Made by a program: the position numbers and the translations under genes. DNA of 5,167 nucleotides from a bacterium (lineage in GTDB: Bacteria > JAMCPX01): contig DAHXOM010000070.1 in assembly GCA_027364825.1 (NCBI GenBank), positions 1 to 5,167 on the forward strand, written 5' to 3'. The notes beneath the pieces were generated by a model, which saw nothing but the letters and a program-made list of their open reading frames with translations, was not told the DNA's origin and made no database searches. This document shows positions 1 to 4,908 of the stretch, piece by piece (position 1 is the first letter of the stretch; every line of letters starts with the position of its first letter).

Positions 1-636
1 AATAAAAATTACGATCTGAAACTCACGGATCAACAGGTTGAAGAGATTCAAAGGGGCGGGGTAGTCAGGGCATTTGAAACGGTACCGGGTACGGGCATAA
101 AAAACGGATTGGCAGTAGCCGTGATCGATGCTCCCCTGGAGAGGGTATGGGCTGTTATACATGATCACAACAGCTTCAAGGATTTCATGCCGAACACGAT
201 AGAGAGTATACTCTTTGATCCGTCGGTACTGAAAGAGGCCCTCGATCTGAAATTTGATCATTCCTCGTCCGATCCGGAGATACTCATGGATTTTTTAAAA
301 GCGCACCGGGTCGATGAAATGGTCAATGCGTCCGGCTATTTCTTCAATCTCCTGTATATGCCGTGGCCCCTGAAGAACCTCTGGTATATTATCAAACTTA
401 CGGACATCAAAAAAGAGAACAAGTGGCAGAACACGTGGGAAATGGTTGCCGGCAATATGAGATCAGACAGGGGATCCTGGACACTGGTACCGGATTCCGG
501 GAATAAGACCGTTGTTATTTACAGTGCATTTGCGGATCCGGGTATTGTCTTACCGGACCCTTTTGTAAATCTGGCCATAAATGTAGGTCTGCCGGGTATT
601 ATACGGGCTGTAAAAAAAAGGGCCAAAAAGATTTAA
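1..636 (+). CDS. SRPBCC/START-fold protein, partial at 5' end
   Basis: The frame is open from the first base to the TAA at 634-636 (211 codons), so the true start lies left of the window. A TTG at 109 could serve as a start, but the 36 upstream codons read as sensible protein ending in VVRAFETVPGTG, which leads smoothly into the domain, so I treat the gene as truncated by the window. The stretch around fragment residues 38-65 (AVAVIDAPLERVWAVIHDHN, then FKDFMP) is the typical opening strand and helix of the SRPBCC superfamily (polyketide cyclase/START-like lipid- or hydrophobic-ligand-binding fold). The end, with WTLVP, DPGIVLPDPFVNLAINVGLP and a basic tail RAVKKRAKK, fits the long C-terminal helix of such domains. 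No signal peptide can be judged because the N-terminus is missing. Its ligand is unknown. It lies 65 bp before the biotin carrier gene on the same strand and uses similar codons (ATA-rich Ile), so co-transcription is possible but not shown. Confidence 0.75.
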   Translation, partial: NKNYDLKLTDQQVEEIQRGGVVRAFETVPGTGIKNGLAVAVIDAPLERVWAVIHDHNSFKDFMPNTIESILFDPSVLKEALDLKFDHSSSDPEILMDFLKAHRVDEMVNASGYFFNLLYMPWPLKNLWYIIKLTDIKKENKWQNTWEMVAGNMRSDRGSWTLVPDSGNKTVVIYSAFADPGIVLPDPFVNLAINVGLPGIIRAVKKRAKKI

Positions 637-701
637 ATATACGACGCGAATAAAAATGGAACAGCGGACTGCGGTAAATTTTTTATGAGGCAAATCTGAA
701 G

Positions 702-1226
702 ATGAAGATACGTTTGGAGATAGACGATGTTGAACACACCGTTGATATTATAGCCGGAGAAAAGGACAAGTACCAGTGCCTGGTCGACGGCAGGGATGTT
801 TCCGTTGACGTATCTTTATTAAAACAGAACGGCAATATCAGCGTATATTCCATTTTGAGTCATGGCAGATCGTATGATGTTATATTCTATAAAAACAAGA
901 CAGCCGGCACGGTCTGCGTAAACGGACAGAATTATGCCGTAAAGGTCAAGAACCAGTTCGACATCATCAAGGACAAAGAGAAGAAACTGCATGAAGATAA
1001 AAAAGTTTTTAAAATAGTGGCCACCATACCCGGTAAGATCATCGCCATAAAAGTGGAGAAGGATGCCCGGGTAAAAAAAGGGCAGCCTCTGGTCGTTATC
1101 GAAGCCATGAAAATGGAGAACGAGATGAAATCACCTGCCGGGGGAGTGGTAACGGATGTGTATGTCAAGGCCGGAGATAAGGTTGAAAACAATGCCCCGC
1201 TGCTTGATATAGATACAAGGAAGTAA
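702..1226 (+). CDS. biotin carboxyl carrier protein (biotinyl domain subunit of an acyl-CoA carboxylase or transcarboxylase)
   Basis: This 174-residue protein carries the biotin attachment motif EAMKMENE at residues 134-141; Lys137 is the expected biotinylated lysine. The biotinyl/lipoyl-type domain spans about residues 102-171, with the usual PGKI entry, VKKGQ turn before the lysine and VKAGDKV hairpin after it. Residues 1-85 form a beta-rich region (repeated short strands ending in VDGRDV, VNGQNYAVKV) resembling the linker domain before the biotinyl domain in propionyl-CoA carboxylase alpha chains; residues 86-101 are a charged linker. The protein would shuttle carboxyl groups between a biotin carboxylase or decarboxylase and a carboxyltransferase, none of which is in the window. 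The start ATG has GAGG at 687-690, 11 nt upstream; a nearer upstream ATG at 685 hits a stop after four codons. Only 2 bp separate its stop from the methylmalonyl-CoA mutase gene, so propionyl-CoA/methylmalonyl-CoA is the most likely substrate pair. An oxaloacetate or other acyl-CoA carboxylase cannot be excluded. Confidence 0.88.
   Translation: MKIRLEIDDVEHTVDIIAGEKDKYQCLVDGRDVSVDVSLLKQNGNISVYSILSHGRSYDVIFYKNKTAGTVCVNGQNYAVKVKNQFDIIKDKEKKLHEDKKVFKIVATIPGKIIAIKVEKDARVKKGQPLVVIEAMKMENEMKSPAGGVVTDVYVKAGDKVENNAPLLDIDTRK
1217..1223 (+). promoter_or_regulatory. ribosome binding site of the mutase gene, inside the biotin carrier gene
   Basis: AAGGAAG lies 5 nt before the ATG at 1229 and is formed by the last codons of the preceding gene, whose TAA is at 1224-1226. 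This supports the 1229 start and suggests translational coupling between the two genes. Confidence 0.6.
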
Positions 1227-1228
1227 TC

Positions 1229-2878
1229 ATGAAGCAGGATAACAATCATAGCGGACTAAAACAAAATTATGAGAAATGGAAACAAGGACAGGGTGCTGCA
1301 AAACAACGAAAAAAGGCATTCAGCTCTTCATCCGAAATAGCGGTAGAGCCGTTGTACACCCCCCTGGACACCGAATCTCTTGATTATCTTTCCCTGTCCG
1401 GCTTCCCGGGTGAGTACCCCTTCACCAGGGGAATACAGCCCCTCATGTACCGGTCGCGGTTCTGGACCATGAGGCAGTATGCAGGTTTCGGCGATGCTTT
1501 CAAGACGAACCAGCGGTTTAAGCTCCTGCTCGATGCGGGCCAGACAGGACTTTCGGTCGCTTTTGATCTGCCGACTCAGATGGGGTACGACTCGGACAAT
1601 CCGGTCAGTGCGGGCGAGGTCGGGCGTGTCGGCGTTGCCATAGATACGCTCCGGGATATGGAGATCCTCTTTGACGGCATACCGCTCGATAAGGTCAGCA
1701 CATCGATGACCATCAATGCAACGGCCGCAATACTGCTCTCCATGTATATGGCTGTCGGAGACAAGCAGGGCGTTTCGCACGATAAACTCGAAGGAACCAT
1801 ACAGAACGATATCCTGAAGGAGTATATAGCGCGGGGCACCTACATATTCCCTGTCGAACCTTCCCTGCGCATTACAACGGACATCTTTGCATACTGCAGG
1901 TCACAGGTCCCGAATTTCAATACGATAAGTATCTCGGGCTATCATATACGGGAGGCAGGTGCAAATGCCGTACAGGAGCTCGCTTTCACCTTTGCCGATG
2001 CCGTTGAGTATGTAAAAAGCGGTGTCAGTGCGGGTATGGACATCGACGAGTTTGCACCGAGGCTCTCGTTCTTCTTCGGCGTCCATAACAACCTTATCGA
2101 AGAGATAGCAAAGTTCAGGGCCGCACGGAGGATATGGGCGGGTGTCATGAAACACAGGTTCAATGCAAAAAATCCGAAGTCCATGATGCTGAGGTTCCAT
2201 ACCCAGACATGCGGTGCGACCTTGACGGCACAGCAGCCGGACAACAATGTCGTCAGGGTAACGATCCAGGCGCTCGCTGCTGTTTTGGGCGGTACACAAT
2301 CGTTGCACACGAATTCAAGGGACGAAGCCCTTGCACTTCCTACAGAATCCTCGGTAAAGCTCGCGTTGAGGACACAGCAGGTCATTGCGCATGAGTCAGG
2401 GGTTGCAGACTTCGTTGACCCCTTTGCAGGCTCTTATGCGGTCGAGGCGTTGACCCGCGACATAGAGCAGAGGGTAAATGATTATCTCGACAGGATCGAA
2501 AAGACAGGCGGTGCGATAAAGTGGATCCAGAACGGCTCGTTCAAAAGCGAGATTGAGGAATCGGCGTACAAGTATCAGCAGGCCATCGAAAAGAAAGAAA
2601 ATATTATTGTCGGCGTGAATGAGTTTACGTATCAGGACAATACGAAGATTGGTATATTGAAGGTTGATCCCGAGATAGAAAAAGCGCAGGTAGAGAGGCT
2701 TCATGACGTCAGGAAGAACAGGGATAACACACGGGTAGAGCAAATGCTCAAGAGGCTGAAACAAGCAGCAGGCTCAAAAGAGAACCTCATGCCTTATATA
2801 TACGATGCTGTTAAGGCATACGCGTCCGTTGGAGAGATCTCCGGTACTTTAAAAGAGGTATTCGGGGAGTACCGGTAA
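1229..2878 (+). CDS. mcmA: methylmalonyl-CoA mutase, catalytic (large) subunit without B12 domain
   Basis: The 549-residue protein is the TIM-barrel catalytic part of a coenzyme B12-dependent acyl-CoA mutase, interconverting (R)-methylmalonyl-CoA and succinyl-CoA in the cytoplasm. Landmarks in order are YPFTRGIQ (63-70), WTMRQYAGF (79-87), GLSVAFDLPTQMGYDSDNP (107-125), GTIQNDILKEYIARGTYIFP (189-208), SISGYHIREAG (234-244), FAPRLSFFFG (275-284), KNPKSMMLRFHTQTCG (314-329) and TQSLHTNSRDEALALPT (356-372). Aligned by eye to the Propionibacterium enzyme with a constant offset of 5, Tyr89, Arg207 and His244 correspond to Tyr84, Arg202 and His239. Arg202 argues for a free-carboxylate substrate and against isobutyryl- or hydroxyisobutyryl-CoA, whose mutases carry Gln there. 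Tyr75 and Thr77 are replaced by Gln70 and Leu72. The protein stops after the linker (KEVFGEYR), so the B12-binding domain with the DxHxxG motif must be a separate subunit, as in archaeal-type enzymes; it is not encoded downstream here. It forms a tight pair with the biotin carrier gene. Confidence 0.92.
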   Translation: MKQDNNHSGLKQNYEKWKQGQGAAKQRKKAFSSSSEIAVEPLYTPLDTESLDYLSLSGFPGEYPFTRGIQPLMYRSRFWTMRQYAGFGDAFKTNQRFKLLLDAGQTGLSVAFDLPTQMGYDSDNPVSAGEVGRVGVAIDTLRDMEILFDGIPLDKVSTSMTINATAAILLSMYMAVGDKQGVSHDKLEGTIQNDILKEYIARGTYIFPVEPSLRITTDIFAYCRSQVPNFNTISISGYHIREAGANAVQELAFTFADAVEYVKSGVSAGMDIDEFAPRLSFFFGVHNNLIEEIAKFRAARRIWAGVMKHRFNAKNPKSMMLRFHTQTCGATLTAQQPDNNVVRVTIQALAAVLGGTQSLHTNSRDEALALPTESSVKLALRTQQVIAHESGVADFVDPFAGSYAVEALTRDIEQRVNDYLDRIEKTGGAIKWIQNGSFKSEIEESAYKYQQAIEKKENIIVGVNEFTYQDNTKIGILKVDPEIEKAQVERLHDVRKNRDNTRVEQMLKRLKQAAGSKENLMPYIYDAVKAYASVGEISGTLKEVFGEYR

Positions 2879-2884
2879 AAGCTT

Positions 2885-2982
2885 TCGACCCCGTTAGAAA
2901 ATGAATCGCGCATTGATAGCCTGGTAACCGGAATAGTATGTTTGGGTCCGCTTCCAAACGCAGGTTTTTCTAACGGGGTTGA
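2885..2982. repeat. 98-bp palindromic element with 17-nt terminal inverted repeats
   Basis: The left arm 2885-2901 (tcgaccccgttagaaaa) and right arm 2966-2982 (ttttctaacggggttga) are inverted copies matching at 16 of 17 positions; the one mismatch would be a G-U pair in RNA. The 64-nt interior has a smaller hairpin (2940-2945 with 2954-2959). It begins 7 bp after the mutase stop codon. The architecture suggests a miniature inverted-repeat or REP-like intergenic element. I see no target-site duplication at its ends. It could also act as an RNA structure at the operon's end. Confidence 0.65.
2940..2969 (+). terminator. possible weak intrinsic terminator of the mutase operon
   Basis: GTTTGG (2940-2945) pairs with CCAAAC (2954-2959) around an 8-nt loop, extendable by G-T wobbles on each side. 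A run of five T occurs at 2965-2969, but 5 nt after the stem, so the fit to a Rho-independent terminator is imperfect. It sits inside the 98-bp palindromic element, 60 bp after the mutase stop codon. Confidence 0.3.
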
Positions 2983-3007
2983 CATTACAGCGAACACACA
3001 CTATATC
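2979..3007 (+). promoter_or_regulatory. sigma70-type promoter, probably for tRNA-Gln
   Basis: A perfect -35 box TTGACA (2979-2984) is followed after exactly 17 bp by TATATC (3002-3007), four of six matches to the -10 consensus. The start site would be near 3014, giving a leader of roughly 110 nt before the tRNA. The first four bases of the -35 box (2979-2982) are the outer end of the right arm of the palindromic element. Confidence 0.6.
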
Positions 3008-3028
3008 AAAGAATGCACAAAAGTTAAA

Positions 3029-3118
3029 GAGTTGGAGAGTGAAAGAGTTCTGGAGTGAATGGATGCATGAATTTTTCATAACTCCACAACTTACAACTCC
3101 TTAAACTCATAACTCCAG
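3029..3118. repeat. GAGTT / AACTC inverted-repeat leader region
   Basis: The left half carries GAGTT at 3029 and 3045 plus GGAGT at 3052; the right half carries the complement AACTC at 3080, 3095, 3104 and 3111. The best stem is CTGGAGT (3050-3056) with ACTCCAG (3112-3118); TGGAGT (3051-3056) can pair instead with ACTCCA (3081-3086). The spacing of 7-16 nt between copies makes a low-complexity imperfect palindrome that ends just before the tRNA. Confidence 0.5.
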
Positions 3119-3125
3119 GTTTTAT

Positions 3126-3199
<74 letters not shown>

Positions 3200-3227
3200 T
3201 ATCTGTGAGTCGATAGAAGCAGCAGAT

Positions 3228-3260
3228 CAGGGGGATTGGGCAAGAGTTCTTGCTTCCCTG
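3228..3260 (+). terminator. hairpin after tRNA-Gln, possible terminator or operator
   Basis: GCAAGA (3240-3245) and TCTTGC (3248-3253) form a perfect 6+6 dyad with a 2-nt centre. As RNA the stem can be prolonged by CAGGG (3228-3232) with CCCTG (3256-3260) across an asymmetric internal loop. The following bases are moderately T-rich without a clean T run. It lies about 30 bp after the tRNA, so it may end or protect that transcript. As DNA the dyad could equally be a protein-binding site. Confidence 0.35.
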
Positions 3261-3290
3261 TCATCTTATTCATATCAACCATGCTTGTTC

Positions 3291-3307
3291 TTTCAAACGG
3301 GGTCTGA
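3291..3307. repeat. third, partial copy of the palindromic element arm
   Basis: TTTCAAACGGGGT (3291-3303) matches the right arm of the 98-bp element (TTTCTAACGGGGT, 2967-2979) at 12 of 13 positions, in the same orientation, and both are shortly followed by TGA. With the left arm at 2888 it forms an inverted pair enclosing the tRNA gene. No partner arm lies further right. Confidence 0.4.
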
Positions 3308-3319
3308 TATGTGAAATTC

Positions 3320-3433
3320 ATGGACACTCAATTTCCCCGGGAAGTATCCGAACTCATAGAACGGTTTGAAACAACCCGGCAATCTATTACCCAATGCCAA
3401 GGGCGGGCCCCTTATTTTCTCAAATGGAACTAG
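3320..3433 (+). pseudogene. possible remnant of a truncated gene (37-codon ORF)
   Basis: An ATG at 3320 (or GTG at 3311 in the same frame) opens a reading frame that ends with TAG at 3431-3433, overlapping the start of rsgA in another frame. The peptide begins MDTQFPREVSELIERFETTR, an amphipathic charged stretch that looks like a real protein N-terminus, then becomes less protein-like (CQGRAPYFLKWN). From memory it weakly recalls the first helix of some large restriction-modification polypeptides (LIERFE-type openings). There is no clear ribosome binding site. It may simply be chance. Confidence 0.2.
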
Positions 3434-4500
3434 CAGATCTCGGATTTGACCGTTGGTTTGAACAGAAGCGTCGGGCAATAGAGTCACCGGACTTCGCTGT
3501 CGCTCGCGTCACCAGAGTCGACAAAGACCGATATCTCATTCGAAACGAGCACACTGAAGTTCAGGCGGAGCCTACCGGTAAACTCCTCTTTTCTGCCGAC
3601 TCAAGCCAAGAGCTCCCGTGCGTTGGCGACTGGGTGCTCGTCCAGTACCACAATGAGGGCACACTTGCCATCATCCATGAAATCTTCCCGAGAAGGACCT
3701 TCCTGCGGCGTAAATCCCCGGGTCACAAAGTTGAATACCAGATCATCGCTTCGAATATCGATGTCGCCTTCATCATGCAATCGTGTGATCTCAATTTCAA
3801 CCTTCGCCGTATGGAGCGATATCTCGTTATGGTCATGGAGGGCCGCGTTGAGCCTGTCATCTTACTGAGCAAAACCGATCTCGTCAGTGCAGACGAATTA
3901 GAAAGACGGATGTCAGAGATCCGAGATGCACGAATCGCCGCACGGATCCTCGCATTCAGCAGTGAAACTGAACTGGGACTCGATGCAGTCAATCAGGCAC
4001 TGCAAAAAGGGAAGACATATTGCTTGCTTGGGTCCTCGGGTGTGGGCAAGACCACACTTCTGAACCATCTTCTCGGTTGCGAGGCATTCGAAACAAATCC
4101 GGTTCGCGAAAAGGACAGCAGGGGACGACATACCACGTCACGACGTCAGCTGACAATCCTCGGCAACGGTGCACTTTTGGTTGACACTCCAGGCATGAGG
4201 GAACTGGGATTGATGGGCGTAGGTGCCGGTATTGCTGACAGTTTCTCCGACATTCACCAACTTTCGAAGAATTGCCATTTCAATGATTGCACGCACACTG
4301 TCGAAGCCGGTTGTGCTATCCTCCTTGCAGTTCAGACTGGTTCTTTGAGTGAGGTCAGGTATCAGAGCTACCTGAAGTTGGTCAAGGAATCGCAGTTTCA
4401 TGAGATGACCTACGAGGAAAGACGCAAGAAAGACAAACAATTCGGGCGAATGATCAAGACTACCCTGCAACAGCTTAAGAAGCTAAAGCCTTCGTCTTGA
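3424..4500 (+). CDS. rsgA: ribosome small-subunit-dependent GTPase A (RsgA/YjeQ family)
   Basis: This is a circularly permuted GTPase that checks and matures the 30S ribosomal subunit. Numbered from the ATG at 3424 (358 residues), an OB-fold region (about 25-90) precedes the permuted G motifs: G4 as SKTD (149-152, Ser replacing the usual Asn), G1 GSSGVGKT (203-210), G2 region RGRHTT (233-238) and G3 DTPG (254-257). A zinc site follows as C-x4-C-x-H-x5-C (Cys284, Cys289, His291, Cys297), then a basic helical tail with KKDKQFGRM. All core elements are intact. The frame also allows an ATG at 3394; I prefer 3424 because MELADLGFDRWF resembles the usual N-terminus of this subfamily, but neither start has a convincing ribosome binding site. 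The upstream in-frame stop is at 3367. Codon use differs from the surrounding genes: Ile is ATA in 1 of 18 cases, and CGA is common for Arg. The gene lies alone downstream of a tRNA, which suggests acquisition by transfer. Confidence 0.93.
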   Translation: MELADLGFDRWFEQKRRAIESPDFAVARVTRVDKDRYLIRNEHTEVQAEPTGKLLFSADSSQELPCVGDWVLVQYHNEGTLAIIHEIFPRRTFLRRKSPGHKVEYQIIASNIDVAFIMQSCDLNFNLRRMERYLVMVMEGRVEPVILLSKTDLVSADELERRMSEIRDARIAARILAFSSETELGLDAVNQALQKGKTYCLLGSSGVGKTTLLNHLLGCEAFETNPVREKDSRGRHTTSRRQLTILGNGALLVDTPGMRELGLMGVGAGIADSFSDIHQLSKNCHFNDCTHTVEAGCAILLAVQTGSLSEVRYQSYLKLVKESQFHEMTYEERRKKDKQFGRMIKTTLQQLKKLKPSS

Positions 4501-4517
4501 TGGGGGGAAAGAAACCG

Positions 4518-4570
4518 GGGTCCGGGCTTCACATTACACAACCCCAGGAGAAAAGGGGCAGCCCGGACTT
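4518..4570. terminator. strong stem-loop after rsgA, possible terminator
   Basis: GTCCGGGCT (4520-4528) pairs perfectly with AGCCCGGAC (4560-4568), extended by two G-T wobbles. Inside the 31-nt loop, CCCC (4542-4545) pairs with GGGG (4555-4558). The structure begins about 20 bp after the rsgA stop. The trailing sequence has only three T on the plus strand; on the minus strand it runs into GGTTTCTTTCC. It may be a bidirectional but imperfect terminator, or another intergenic palindrome. Confidence 0.4.
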
Positions 4571-4602
4571 TGGACAGGGTTGAATCTTAACGCCGATGTG
4601 TG

Positions 4603-4659
4603 CCCGCCTCTGGCGGAGATTCCTGCTGAAATTTATCACGCCTGCGGAGGGACAGGAAT
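4603..4659. repeat. REP-like cluster of short palindromes
   Basis: CCGCC (4604-4608) and GGCGG (4612-4616) form a tight hairpin with a 3-nt loop. Immediately after, ATTCCTG (4619-4625) pairs with CAGGAAT (4653-4659), enclosing CGCCTGCGGAGG, which partly repeats the first hairpin. Tandem small GC-rich palindromes in a convergent gap fit a dispersed REP-type element. Confidence 0.4.
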
Positions 4660-4687
4660 AACAAAGAAGGTAGCACTCTCCCTTTCA

Positions 4688-4708
4688 TCCCTCCCGTCAA
4701 GGGAGGGA
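4688..4708. repeat. TCCCTCCC / GGGAGGGA hairpin
   Basis: A perfect 8-bp inverted repeat, TCCCTCCC (4688-4695) and GGGAGGGA (4701-4708), encloses the 5-nt loop GTCAA. Neither strand has a T run directly after it (the plus strand continues GATAAAAAAAG), so it is better read as a dispersed palindrome than a terminator. Confidence 0.5.
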
Positions 4709-4778
4709 GATAAAAAAAGTAAGGAATGATGCAGCACGGAAAATCATCCATCCGCTATCGCATTCACCCTTCTTTTCC

Positions 4779-4799
4779 GCCCCTCTTCAATAGAGGCGC
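4779..4799. repeat. short imperfect hairpin between rsgA and the ATPase gene
   Basis: CCTCT (4782-4786) pairs with AGAGG (4792-4796) around TCAAT. After one C-C mismatch the stem continues with GC (4779-4780) and GC (4798-4799). On the plus strand it is followed by the moderately T-rich ATTCTATCTTTTAT, so it could be a weak terminator for transcripts from the rsgA side. Confidence 0.3.
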
Positions 4800-4908
4800 A
4801 TTCTATCTTTTATCCCCATTATATTTTTAAAAAACTTTCCACCGCGGTAGATCTTCGGCCGATTTTCCGCATATCATTATCCGCTAAACGACGCTTTCTC
4901 CCTGGGAT

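Larger units (their letters stand above)
4501..4908. other. gene-free convergent intergenic region with palindromes
   Basis: I find no credible gene in these 408 bp between the end of rsgA (plus strand) and the end of the ATPase gene (minus strand). The content is a series of palindromes, listed separately, and AT-rich DNA around 4801-4840. On the minus strand a run of six T (plus-strand A at 4829-4834) could belong to a weak terminator of the ATPase gene, but the GC-rich sequence before it (4840-4872) forms only short stems. Confidence 0.6.

Noticed and set aside
109..636. A complete 175-residue gene starting at TTG 109
   Set aside because: The frame is open and protein-like back to base 1, so the fragment is better read as the C-terminal part of a longer gene.
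932..2764. Minus-strand open frames opposite the biotin carrier and mutase genes
   Set aside because: They are shadows of well-supported plus-strand genes and show no recognisable domains or ribosome binding sites.
2888..2979. Integron attC recombination site, because of the GTTAGAA and TTCTAAC words
   Set aside because: In attC sites the AAC core lies on the left and GTT on the right; here the order is reversed on both strands, and no integrase or cassette array is present.
3029..3118. CRISPR array from the repeated AACTC words
   Set aside because: The repeated unit is only 5-7 nt at irregular spacing, in opposed orientations, without spacer-like unique sequence.
4688..4720. Intrinsic terminator formed by the TCCCTCCC/GGGAGGGA hairpin
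   Set aside because: The adjacent homopolymer on the plus strand is A, not T, and on the minus strand the T run precedes the hairpin instead of following it.
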